A stretch of DNA of 64,000 nt from Anaerovirgula multivorans (GTDB lineage: Bacteria; Bacillota; Clostridia; Peptostreptococcales; Natronincolaceae). Below are positions 1 through 8,005 of the stretch, piece after piece. A program made the position numbers and the translations under genes. The stretch's first letter is position 1. Each line of letters begins with the position of its first letter. The notes beneath the pieces are model-generated. The model ran no database searches and had not been told where the DNA came from. It saw only the letters and a program-made list of their open reading frames with translations. Location of the stretch: positions 1-64,000 of the forward strand of contig NZ_FZOJ01000018.1 of the NCBI RefSeq assembly GCF_900188145.1, written 5' to 3'.

Positions 1-2
1 AC

Positions 3-107
3 AAAGTGCGCTATATAAAAATGAAAAAACATAAAAAAAATAAGCCTTTTCAAGCTTTTGAATGGGTTTTGAAATTTACAACTGTCAAACTCCCGTATTC
101 TATGTAG
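3..107 (+). CDS. 3' end of an unidentified CDS (truncated by window edge)
   Basis: An open frame enters from the left edge and stops at TAG 105-107. The 34-residue tail is rich in Lys at first (KMKKHKK) and then hydrophobic/aromatic (FEWVLKF). The composition would suit the C-terminus of a transposase, but nothing diagnostic is visible. It could also be a chance open frame. Confidence 0.3.
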   Translation, partial: KVRYIKMKKHKKNKPFQAFEWVLKFTTVKLPYSM

Positions 108-154
108 TAATAAAGTCCTGTTTTAAGCTTTATTTCCTTCAACTTGTAGAAATA

Positions 155-184
155 TTGACAATGTATATTGCTTTTTTTTATAAT
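155..184 (+). promoter_or_regulatory. Sigma-A promoter of the lipoprotein gene
   Basis: TTGACA at 155-160 and TATAAT at 179-184 are both consensus, separated by 18 bp. They lie about 64 bp upstream of the lipoprotein start at 248, which has a GAGGAAGGGG ribosome site at 231-242. Confidence 0.7.
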
Positions 185-247
185 TTTATGTATTATTTAT
201 TAGGGTAAAAAATAACAAATTAGTTTAATTGAGGAAGGGGTTTATTT

Positions 248-910
248 ATGACAAGATTTAAGAGAAGTATCTTAGCAGTATTATTAGTCACTTTATTTGC
301 AATATTAATTACAGGGTGTGGAAAGAATAACATTGAAAAAGTTATAAGTTTAGGAAGTGTGGAGGGTTCTACATATACTAATGATTATTTTGGATCAACA
401 TTTACCATACCAGAAGAATGGGTAATTGCAGATGAAGAAGAGATGGAAATGATAACTAACATGGGTCAAGAGCTTATTGCTGGTGATGATGAGGAATTAA
501 ACAAAGAAATTGACCTTTCTAAAGAAAAAACCTTAAATATGGTAATGGCATTTAAATATCCACTAACACATACAGATGGTTATAACCCTAACATCATGTG
601 TATTGCAGAGAACCTAAATCTCGTTGAAGGACTAGCTATTAAAAATGGAGACGACTACTTAGAGTATTCTAAGGAAGTCTTACAAATGTCAGGAATGCCG
701 TATTCTTTTGAAGATGTATATACAGAAAAAATTGGTGGAAAAGAGTTTCATGTTTTGGTGGCAAAACTAGACTTTGGAGTAATGGAAATAACACAAAAAT
801 ATTATTCTACCATTATAAATAAATATGCATTTAACTTTATTGTTTCCTATTCAAATGATGAAGAGTTAGAGGAATTAAATGGAGTATTAAATACTGTGGA
901 ATTTAAGTAA
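248..910 (+). CDS. Putative lipoprotein of unknown function
   Basis: A 220-aa secreted protein. The N-terminus has positive residues, a hydrophobic stretch and a lipobox ITGC (Cys about residue 24), so it is predicted to be lipid-anchored outside the membrane. The mature part contains FGSTFTIPEEWVIAD, a pattern common in small secreted proteins that start with a beta-rich domain, and is acidic. I do not recognise a family. It is monocistronic, with its own consensus promoter, and is followed by a structured hairpin at 964-1050. It is the only plus-strand gene in the first 50 kb. Confidence 0.75.
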   Translation: MTRFKRSILAVLLVTLFAILITGCGKNNIEKVISLGSVEGSTYTNDYFGSTFTIPEEWVIADEEEMEMITNMGQELIAGDDEELNKEIDLSKEKTLNMVMAFKYPLTHTDGYNPNIMCIAENLNLVEGLAIKNGDDYLEYSKEVLQMSGMPYSFEDVYTEKIGGKEFHVLVAKLDFGVMEITQKYYSTIINKYAFNFIVSYSNDEELEELNGVLNTVEFK

Positions 911-963
911 TGGTATGATTGAATTGATATTACTAATAGTATAATAGTATAGAAAAAACAAAG

Positions 964-1050
964 AGACAGGTGGTGGGTTTGATGATACCTCGGGTTTACG
1001 ATAGACTAAATCCCAGTGGTTTGCAATTAAACCCGTTACCTGTCCTTTTT
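964..1050 (+). terminator. Long branched hairpin ending in a T-run (terminator or structured RNA)
   Basis: GACAGGT at 964 pairs with ACCTGTC ending at 1044, extended inward by TGGGTTT/AAACCCG, with an inner stem GGGTTTA/TAAATCCC. TTTTT follows at 1046-1050. It lies downstream of the lipoprotein gene, so termination is the simplest role. The multi-stem architecture is larger than an ordinary terminator and could be a structured RNA. Confidence 0.45.
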
Positions 1051-1078
1051 AAATCACGAAATCACGAGGTGAATCACA

Positions 1079-1503
1079 GGGACGGTTCTTTTGATTATGC
1101 TAAGTGATTGATATAAGAGCTTGTGAAACTCCTAAAATCCTAGCCAATTGGCGCTGTGTTACTCCTTCTATGTATTTAGCCTTTTTAATTATCTTATTCC
1201 TTTGATCTTTTGGTAAACTCTTTATTTGCGCTACATTAATCCCTGATATTATCTTTTCAATTTCTAACCTTACGTCTTCGTCTCTCAGTCTTGTAGTAAT
1301 AACATCATCTAAACAATTATCTTCATTTTCTTGCTCATTAAATTCCTTGAATCTTTTTTCCGCAATTTCATTATCTTCTGAGAATAATTTCAGTATCAGC
1401 TCACTATCTAACAGTTCTTGCGGATATAATTTCTTTCCATAGTATCCTGAACAACTACTCCATTTCTAATCCAAAAGAAATGACTAATCAATAGAACCGT
1501 CCC
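1079..1503 (-). pseudogene. Internally deleted copy of the IS200-like/RAYT element
   Basis: Positions 1079-1465 are nearly identical to 10084-10469 of the intact element, covering the left inverted repeat and the C-terminal part of the transposase. The sequence then jumps directly to the right end, matching 10914-10947. The terminal inverted repeats are retained (1079-1097 and 1485-1503). About 450 bp, including the N-terminal half with the HUH motif, is missing, so the copy cannot encode an active enzyme. It would be mobilisable only in trans. Confidence 0.85.
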
Positions 1504-1527
1504 TATAATTACTATAATTAAAATTAC

Positions 1528-2658
1528 TTAAAATTCTATATCCCTATAAACAATCTCACCGTCTCGCATCGTTAGCATCGTTCTTAACAGCTTCTTACCT
1601 ATGATTTTGCTGCCTTCCCAATCCTCGTATAATTCCTCTTTTTTAATGATCTTTAGAATAGCTATATCAGCACAACTTCCCAGACTAAGGCAGCCTATCT
1701 CACCTTCCATACCTATAATACGTGCTGGCGCGCTTGTACATCTTTCTATTATCTCATTCATGCTCAGTCCCATATTCAAGTATTTTGAAAGCAAGAACAT
1801 CATATTAAATATCTGTGGTTTTTTGTAAAGGCTTTTTACCGTAAGGTCTGTACTGATTACATCAGGCAAGAAACCATCTTTAATTGCCGCATTGGCCACT
1901 TTAAATGCGAAGTGGAATCTTGCATTCGCTACATCGAAAATAACGCCTCGTTGTCTCGCTGCTTTTATTTCGTCATATACTTTTCCATTTTCATCAATAA
2001 TCGAATGTCCAATATTATGGTACGCATGTGTAACTACATCACCTTTTCTTAAACAGTTCACCAATTCTGTCATTGTAACAGGAGAATCGGTGCTATGAAC
2101 AACCACATTAACACCTATTTCCTCTGCTAACTTGATCGTTTCCTTCAAGGGCTCTATTCCCAAATCTCCAACTACGTCTTTGCTGAGACGCACCTTTAAA
2201 CTGATTAGTTCTCCCTTGTATTTCTCAAAAAGCCTTTTGATTTTTTTTCTATTAAAATATTCAGGATTTACATTTTCATGGTAACTACTGGTCACTAACC
2301 CTGCAGAACAAACGTTTAGATAGCATTTGATTCTCAGCTTGCTACTGTTAATAAACCCTCTATAATATTCATAATTGGCACATCCGCAGCTTCCTGCATC
2401 CACTACCGTAGTAATTCCTGAAGAAAAACAGGTAACCTCAGCAGGAATACCGATTTCTGTTAAGGGATATATGTGCACATGATAATCAATTAACCCTGGG
2501 GTTATTATATATCCTTCAGCATCGAGGATCTTTTCACCTTCTATATTGTCAAAGTTCCCAATCCCCACTATTTTTCCTTCTTTTACTGCGATATCAGCAA
2601 TTTTATCAATTTTATTATAGGGGTCAATTAGTCGACCATTCTTGATTATGATATCCAT
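1528..2658 (-). CDS. Amidohydrolase/deacetylase-family metallohydrolase
   Basis: A 376-aa member of the dihydroorotase-like amidohydrolase superfamily. It has the N-terminal beta-sandwich start (IIIKNGRLIDPYNK), the metal-binding HVH motif in LIDYHVHIYP, a candidate carboxylated Lys (LISLKVRLSK), His in VVVHSTDSP and THAYHN, and the catalytic Asp in STDLT. Its best fit is the metallohydrolase group often found beside RraA/aldolase-type genes; the substrate is unknown. I chose ATG at 2658 because GAGGAG lies about 12 nt upstream and inside the longer GTG-start reading frame. It is the last gene of the sigma-54 carboxylate operon and probably releases or hydrolyses a cyclic or amide-linked precursor of the transported acid (inference). 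Confidence 0.75.
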   Translation of the reverse strand: MDIIIKNGRLIDPYNKIDKIADIAVKEGKIVGIGNFDNIEGEKILDAEGYIITPGLIDYHVHIYPLTEIGIPAEVTCFSSGITTVVDAGSCGCANYEYYRGFINSSKLRIKCYLNVCSAGLVTSSYHENVNPEYFNRKKIKRLFEKYKGELISLKVRLSKDVVGDLGIEPLKETIKLAEEIGVNVVVHSTDSPVTMTELVNCLRKGDVVTHAYHNIGHSIIDENGKVYDEIKAARQRGVIFDVANARFHFAFKVANAAIKDGFLPDVISTDLTVKSLYKKPQIFNMMFLLSKYLNMGLSMNEIIERCTSAPARIIGMEGEIGCLSLGSCADIAILKIIKKEELYEDWEGSKIIGKKLLRTMLTMRDGEIVYRDIEF

Positions 2659-2757
2659 TACAGGAAACACTCCTCGCACAATATTTTAGACTGGAGAAAT
2701 TGAAAAGAAAGCAGGCTTTTAGCTGCTTCTCTTCATAATTGGGAGAATTAATATTTA

Positions 2758-4257
2758 TTATATAGCATCTGGTGCAGCACCATCTTTTTTCTTAAGGTTC
2801 TTTTTAACTACTAATGCAACCGAAACTACAGCAGCTACTAAAAAGAGTGCAGAAATTGGTCTTGTTAAAAATGGAATTAGACTTCCATCACTTGCCATGA
2901 GTGCCCTTCTTAGGTTTACTTCAGCAATGGGTCCTAAAATAAATCCAATAATAAAGGGTGTCGAAGAAATATTTGCTTTGATGAATAAATAACCTACGAC
3001 ACCAAAGATGAATATACTCCATACGTCAAAGACTCTACTGTTGCCCCCAAATGCTCCTACTGCACAAAGGACCATGATGATAGGGAATAAAATACTTTTT
3101 GGTATATCCATAAGTTTGACGAAATATTTAAGTCCTGCGTATTCAAAAATAAGCATTGCGATATTCGCAACAATTAATGCTGTAAATATTGCATACATAA
3201 CTACACCATTGTTTTTGAAAATCAACGGACCAGGTGATATTCCGTGAATCAAAAGCCCTCCTAATAACATCGCCGTTACCGTATTTCCAGGAATGCCCAA
3301 TGTAAGTAGTGGTATTAAGGCTCCACCTGTTGTAGCATTGTTTGAAGACTCTGAAGCTACCACGCCATCAATAATACCTGTTCCAAATTTTTCAGGATAT
3401 TTAGAAGCATTTTTTGTTGCACTGTAGGCTAGGATACTCGATGTTGAGCCTCCTACACCTGGGAGAATCCCAACCCCCAACCCTATTAGTGATGATCTTA
3501 TCATATTCCAAAATTGTTCTTTGAATTCCTTTAGAGATACACCAAAGCCTTTAATTTTATACTCTTTGACTTTGCCTGTCTGCCCTGTAGTCTTTTGATA
3601 AGAAAATCTTATGATATCACTTACAGCAAAGAGCCCGATTAAAACCGTGAGAATGTCAAATCCCGAGGTTAAGTGATGGATACCGAATGTGAACCTCATA
3701 TATCCATCAAGAGGCGCAATACCAATCATGGCTATAAGAATTCCCAATAATCCGCTAAGTAAACCGTTAATCATAGAATCACCAGAAAGACTTGCAATAA
3801 TTGTAAGAGAAAAAATGGCGATCGAGAAATATTCAACAGGAGTAAATTTGAGGGCAAAGTCTGCCAAGGATGGTGATATAAAAATAAGGGCAATTACACT
3901 AATGATTCCTCCAATAAAGGAGTACAAAATACCTATACCTAAAGCTTTTCCCGCTTCACCTTTCTCTGCCATAGGCCCACCGTCAAAAATCGTTGCTATG
4001 GATGAGGGTGTCCCGGGAATTTTAAGAAGGATCGCTGAGATGAGCCCACCTGAAATCCCACCGATATATAATCCCATTAAAAGCGATATACCATTAATAG
4101 GCTCCATTCCAAAGGACATTGGTAAAAACAACACAACTGCCATTGTAGCCGATAGGCCGGGTATGGAACCGAAAATGATTCCAACAATTACACCAAGAGT
4201 TATCAGTAATAAACACACTGGCGACAGCAGTACTGCCAAAATACCTTCTAAAATCAT
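2758..4257 (-). CDS. tctA: Tripartite tricarboxylate transporter large permease TctA
   Basis: A 499-aa membrane protein with about 12 hydrophobic segments. Family sequences are visible near the N-terminus (GSIPGLSATMAVVLFLP and LLKIPGTPSSIATIFDGGPMA) and in the repeated half (GVGILPGVGGSTSS, LTLGIPGNTVTAMLLGG). The length is typical of TctA. It forms the sodium- or proton-driven channel of a TTT carboxylate uptake system with TctB and TctC, whose genes lie immediately upstream in the same operon. The substrate cannot be read from the sequence; neighbours suggest an organic acid. Confidence 0.93.
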   Translation of the reverse strand: MILEGILAVLLSPVCLLLITLGVIVGIIFGSIPGLSATMAVVLFLPMSFGMEPINGISLLMGLYIGGISGGLISAILLKIPGTPSSIATIFDGGPMAEKGEAGKALGIGILYSFIGGIISVIALIFISPSLADFALKFTPVEYFSIAIFSLTIIASLSGDSMINGLLSGLLGILIAMIGIAPLDGYMRFTFGIHHLTSGFDILTVLIGLFAVSDIIRFSYQKTTGQTGKVKEYKIKGFGVSLKEFKEQFWNMIRSSLIGLGVGILPGVGGSTSSILAYSATKNASKYPEKFGTGIIDGVVASESSNNATTGGALIPLLTLGIPGNTVTAMLLGGLLIHGISPGPLIFKNNGVVMYAIFTALIVANIAMLIFEYAGLKYFVKLMDIPKSILFPIIMVLCAVGAFGGNSRVFDVWSIFIFGVVGYLFIKANISSTPFIIGFILGPIAEVNLRRALMASDGSLIPFLTRPISALFLVAAVVSVALVVKKNLKKKDGAAPDAI

Positions 4258-4283
4258 TTGAACACCTTCCTTTCTTGATATAT

Positions 4284-4751
4284 TTATCCTAACAAGCCAG
4301 CAGGAAGCATTAAGCTAAATGCCTTTACGAAAAGGAAATAAATGCAGACGGGCACTGTGATCGATATGATACCCATAATAATATAATTTCTTTTTTCAGC
4401 ACTCATTAATAAGTACATTTGAAAAAATAAATATAAGGCAGAAGAAATAATAAATCCCAATACATTAAATAGAGCTACGTATAACCCCAGGGCTACTATT
4501 GTAAGTAGCCCGTTTAGGGTATTTTCATTCTTGGTAGATTTTTTTGTGTATTCAGGAGTATTCTTTTTGATTGAAAGCCCTAGTTTTACTACAGCCAAAA
4601 TGATTATTCCCATAGTTACAATTTTCGGTGCAAAGGCAGGACCTACGTCTGCTTTGATTACAGTTTGAATTGTAGCGCTATATGCGAACACAGCAACACC
4701 AATGATGAGAAAAATCATAGAGGATAATATGTCTTTTTGCTTTTCACTCAT
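4284..4751 (-). CDS. tctB: Tripartite tricarboxylate transporter small membrane subunit TctB
   Basis: A 155-aa protein with about four transmembrane segments, the size and layout of the DUF1468/TctB subunit. ATG 4751 is preferred because GGGAGG lies 6 nt upstream and inside the longer frame. It sits between tctC and tctA with gaps of about 26 nt each. It has weak sequence conservation, and the assignment rests on size, hydrophobicity and gene order. Confidence 0.88.
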   Translation of the reverse strand: MSEKQKDILSSMIFLIIGVAVFAYSATIQTVIKADVGPAFAPKIVTMGIIILAVVKLGLSIKKNTPEYTKKSTKNENTLNGLLTIVALGLYVALFNVLGFIISSALYLFFQMYLLMSAEKRNYIIMGIISITVPVCIYFLFVKAFSLMLPAGLLG

Positions 4752-4777
4752 TTTTTTTCCTCCCAACAGATAACTTT

Positions 4778-5794
4778 TTAAAGTGCACCTTCCATTACCG
4801 TTTTGATATATTGAATCATTTCTTTTTCTGAATTATATGTTTCTGTAGGATTCATATATTTTACTACTCCAAAGAAGGATTCTATTTCTTTCTGAAATTC
4901 TTCATTTTGAGAAATTTTTCCTAAAGCTTCATCAAATTTTTCTATAATAGCTGGATCTGTGCCTTTAGAGAAAGAGTAGGAGTATGTTTTAATTGCGGTT
5001 ACATCATACCCCTGCTCAACAAATGTTGGGACATTTGGAAGAGTAGGAACTCTTTCCTCTGATAAAATACCCATAACAATAAAGTCACCTGACTCAATAT
5101 AATCCTTAATTGTTGCATAGTTAACCGTCAAAACGTCTACCTGTTTTCCAAGAAATGCCGCTATTCTATCAGAGTTTGAAGAACCAACATCAAGTTCTTT
5201 GATATCTATGCCTGCAGCTTTTTCAAGCTGTACAGATACATAATGTGTTACGGAACCATGTACAGTAGAGTATGTTAATTTTCCTGGGTTTGCCTTTGCA
5301 TAGTCGACCATATCTTGTAATGTTTCAAAGCCAGAGTCTTTGCGAACAACTACTGTATATGTGCTATCTTCAACAATTGTACCTCCAATGTCAAAGTCTT
5401 CTGTATATGAAAAATCTGCCAAGCCTGTTGCTTCCGTAATTAGACCTGCTGTATGTTTGAAAAGCACATTATAACCGTCGGGCCTATCACTCATAATTTT
5501 CGTTGCAGCAGTCATACCACTTGCGCCTGCCATATTGATAATAACGATTGTTTGACCCAATTCTTTCTCAAGATATTTTGCTGCAATTCTTGCATAAATG
5601 TCTGTATCACCACCTGCATTGTAAGGAACAGTCATCTGAATTGTCTTTTCCGGCCATTTAATTTCCTCTTGAGCAGCTTCTTCAGACGGATTAGTATTAG
5701 TAGGTTCTATATCTTTGCTTCCACATCCTACTAATGAACTTAATGTGAAAATCACTACCAGTAAAACAATAAATACTTTCGAATATCTTTTCAC
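4778..5794 (-). CDS. tctC: Tripartite tricarboxylate transporter substrate-binding lipoprotein TctC
   Basis: A 338-aa extracytoplasmic solute receptor of the Bug/TctC family. It has a lipobox SLVGC (Cys about residue 24), then the family start KTIQMTVPYNAGGDTDIYAR and NMAGASG in the ligand cleft. It delivers a carboxylate to TctAB. The start is GTG at 5794 with AGGATG upstream. It lies first of the three transporter genes, directly after the RraA-family gene. Confidence 0.93.
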   Translation of the reverse strand: MKRYSKVFIVLLVVIFTLSSLVGCGSKDIEPTNTNPSEEAAQEEIKWPEKTIQMTVPYNAGGDTDIYARIAAKYLEKELGQTIVIINMAGASGMTAATKIMSDRPDGYNVLFKHTAGLITEATGLADFSYTEDFDIGGTIVEDSTYTVVVRKDSGFETLQDMVDYAKANPGKLTYSTVHGSVTHYVSVQLEKAAGIDIKELDVGSSNSDRIAAFLGKQVDVLTVNYATIKDYIESGDFIVMGILSEERVPTLPNVPTFVEQGYDVTAIKTYSYSFSKGTDPAIIEKFDEALGKISQNEEFQKEIESFFGVVKYMNPTETYNSEKEMIQYIKTVMEGAL

Positions 5795-5824
5795 TTATAT
5801 CATCCTTTCTTAAAATAATTATTC

Positions 5825-6526
5825 TTAAACCCTATAATAATCTTCTACAATTTCACAATTTTTCTTTATGAGAGTATCTTCAACCCATTGCTTATTTGCT
5901 GTCCCATTTTTAGCCGCTTCAACCTTGGCACTATCACTTGCTGACAATTTTATAGCTTCCTCTAAAAGCTTTTGCGCGTCATTTTTAGGAATAACAATGA
6001 GGCCATCTTTGTCACCTAATATAATATCACCAGGATTTACAGGTACTCCTCCAATAGCAATCGGAACATTTATTTCTCCAGGACCTTCCTTGAATGGTCC
6101 TCCTGGCGTATGCCCTGTTGCATATACAGGTATTTCCATTTTTGATATGGCATCGATATCTCTGATTGGTCCATCAAAAACAAGACCCGATATCTTTTTC
6201 GTATACTGTGCATAGGCTACCATTATTTCTCCAACTAATGCACGACTTCTGTCACCCTCATTGGATACTATTATTATATCACCTTCCCCTGCCAGTTCCA
6301 TTGCCTTGTGTATAAAAAGATTGTCCCCTGGTCTTGCTTTCACTGTCACTGCAACACCCACCATAATATCTGTTTTAGAACTGGACATAATTCTAATCTC
6401 TGGATTTAATGCATATACTCTGTTCATACAATCACAAACATTTGCCGTCGGAATCGACTTAAATCCTTCTACAATCTCTTTGCTCGGTAATTCTCTTTTT
6501 AAAAATACTCTGTTTCCAATAGCCAT
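5825..6526 (-). CDS. RraA-family protein (putative 4-hydroxy-4-methyl-2-oxoglutarate aldolase)
   Basis: A 233-aa RraA-fold protein. Visible hallmarks are the N-terminal STANVCDCMNR region, the GDIIIVSNEGDRSRALVGE segment, the conserved GLVFDGPIRDID (Arg/Asp metal and substrate residues) and VNPGDIILGDKDGLIVIP. The family contains HMG/CHA aldolases and oxaloacetate decarboxylases, plus regulators of RNase E. Operon context with a carboxylate transporter and a 2-hydroxyacid dehydrogenase favours an aldolase or decarboxylase. The ribosome site GGAGGA lies within the last codons of the preceding dehydrogenase gene, so the two are probably translationally coupled. Confidence 0.85.
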   Translation of the reverse strand: MAIGNRVFLKRELPSKEIVEGFKSIPTANVCDCMNRVYALNPEIRIMSSSKTDIMVGVAVTVKARPGDNLFIHKAMELAGEGDIIIVSNEGDRSRALVGEIMVAYAQYTKKISGLVFDGPIRDIDAISKMEIPVYATGHTPGGPFKEGPGEINVPIAIGGVPVNPGDIILGDKDGLIVIPKNDAQKLLEEAIKLSASDSAKVEAAKNGTANKQWVEDTLIKKNCEIVEDYYRV

Positions 6527-6529
6527 TTC

Positions 6530-7507
6530 TTATCCTCCTATGTTTGCTATAAAATATTCTTTATTTACAACGTATTTAATGTCTTGTTGCTTTTCAAAAT
6601 TAATTATATTTTCTGCCATCAGAGGAACCATATGAATAAGAAGATCTGCAGATGTTCCTCCAATATGAGGTGTCAATGTTACATTAGGTGCTTCTAGGAT
6701 AGGATCTCCTAGCTGCACAGGTTCATTTGCTATACAGTCTAGACCTGCACCTAATATTCTATTGTTTTTTAGTGCCTCTATTAAATCCCCCTCGTTAATG
6801 ATCCCACCCCTTGCTGTATTGATAATTATTGCAGTAGGCTTCATTAGCTCAATTTTTTCCTTATTAATTAAATTTCTTGTAGATTCTATTAAGGGTACAT
6901 GTACACTAATGATGTCTGACGTTTTCAATAATTCTTCTAGCTCTACATATTTCATATCCAAGCTCTTTTCTTCTAGCTCACTCATTCTAAAAGCATCATA
7001 GTATTGTACAGTGGCTCCAAATGCTTGAACCTTTTTTGCCACTCCTTTACCAATACTTCCACAACCGATAAGGCCCACAGTTTTGCCTAAAATTCCGTAG
7101 GATCTATCCGTATAGGTATTTTTTGTCCATTCACCCTTTTTCATTGCATCATGTTGTACAATTAGATTTCTATAAACTGCTAGAATATGCATTACTGCTA
7201 ACTCTGATACTGCATAGGCATTTGCGCCGGGGGCGTTTGCAACATAAATATTTCTTTCTCCTGCTGCCTCAATGTCAATTGTATCGAAGCCAGCTCCCCA
7301 TTTCTGAATGAACCTTAAGTTTTTGTTTCGTTCAATTACCTCTCTATTAATTTTAAAAATTCTTAAGATAATAATCTCAGCATCTGTTAGATTATCGTAC
7401 TTTTCCTGAGTATCTACTATCTCAATCTGAAATTTTTCCGCTGGGAGCAATTCTGTAAACAATTCTTTCGCTCCCGAGGGAAATATTCCAACTAAAGCAA
7501 CTTTCAT
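6530..7507 (-). CDS. D-isomer-specific 2-hydroxyacid dehydrogenase
   Basis: A 325-aa NAD-dependent dehydrogenase. The Rossmann signature GLIGCGSIGKGVAKK lies at about residue 145. Catalytic residues appear in order: Arg in NTARGGIINE, Glu in CIANEPV, His in LTPHIGGTS. ATG 7507 is chosen because AGAGGTGAT precedes it. A longer frame to 7552 would run into the sigma-54 promoter at 7549-7563. It is the first gene of the operon and interconverts a 2-hydroxyacid and 2-oxoacid. The 2-oxo product could be the substrate of the adjacent RraA-family enzyme (inference). Confidence 0.9.
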   Translation of the reverse strand: MKVALVGIFPSGAKELFTELLPAEKFQIEIVDTQEKYDNLTDAEIIILRIFKINREVIERNKNLRFIQKWGAGFDTIDIEAAGERNIYVANAPGANAYAVSELAVMHILAVYRNLIVQHDAMKKGEWTKNTYTDRSYGILGKTVGLIGCGSIGKGVAKKVQAFGATVQYYDAFRMSELEEKSLDMKYVELEELLKTSDIISVHVPLIESTRNLINKEKIELMKPTAIIINTARGGIINEGDLIEALKNNRILGAGLDCIANEPVQLGDPILEAPNVTLTPHIGGTSADLLIHMVPLMAENIINFEKQQDIKYVVNKEYFIANIGG

Positions 7508-7548
7508 CCATATCACCTCTCTAAATATTATTGTGATTCTATATGATA

Positions 7549-7563
7549 GCAATAATCGTGCCA
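7549..7563 (-). promoter_or_regulatory. Sigma-54 (-24/-12) promoter of the dehydrogenase-tct operon
   Basis: On the minus strand the bases read TGGCACG-ATTA-TTGC, a full match to the sigma-54 consensus TGGCACG-N4-TTGCW. It places the transcript start at about 7537, 30 nt upstream of the ATG at 7507. A sigma-54 activator gene lies directly upstream. Confidence 0.9.
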
Positions 7564-7644
7564 GAAGTACACGGAAAAGGTTTTCCTGTATTTCTAAGCT
7601 TTTTATCCAAATATAGTGAATAATTTATTAATTTTTTTATTTGT

Positions 7645-7683
7645 CATTTCAAAAGTGAAATGTTTTTATTTCAATTTTGAAAT
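7645..7683. promoter_or_regulatory. Two palindromic upstream activator sites for the PrpR-type regulator
   Basis: Two inverted repeats share arms ATTTC/GAAAT: 7645-7662 (CATTTC, 6 nt, GAAATG) and the perfect 16-bp palindrome 7668-7683. Their centres are 22 bp apart, about two helical turns. They lie about 90-120 bp upstream of the -24 element, the usual place for an enhancer-binding protein dimer pair. Binding by the 8006-10036 product is inferred. Confidence 0.7.
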
Positions 7684-7796
7684 GTTTACTAGGCTTTTGA
7701 CATATAAAATGCTTTTCGAATAGAAAAACTCTAGCATTGGTGCACTAATCAAAACGATGTGTTATGAAATCCTTTCTATGCTATCCTTGATAAAAA

Positions 7797-7990
7797 AAAG
7801 AACAAATTTGACTTCGTCAATTTGTTTTCGCTAGGGAACCCTAGGTTCCCTTCGACGCCGACAAAGTCGTCTGAGCATCCTCCTGAATACGACAGAGGGG
7901 AATCCCTCTGTACTCCCCATGTCTAGTAAATTAAAAACCATAATTTCCTAGACATTAATAAATCCCTATCATAGGAATAGGGATAAAATG
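7797..7990. repeat. Cluster of four hairpins between the operon and its activator gene
   Basis: Consecutive inverted repeats are seen: 7801-7826 (AACAAATT...AATTTGTT), the perfect palindrome 7833-7851, 7892-7911 (ACAGAGGG-GAAT-CCCTCTGT) and ATCCCTA/TAGGGAT near 7963-7985. The last may terminate the activator transcript. The first three resemble a dispersed REP/MITE-type module rather than regulatory sites. Confidence 0.5.
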
Positions 7991-8005
7991 GTGCAGCTAA
8001 CAATT

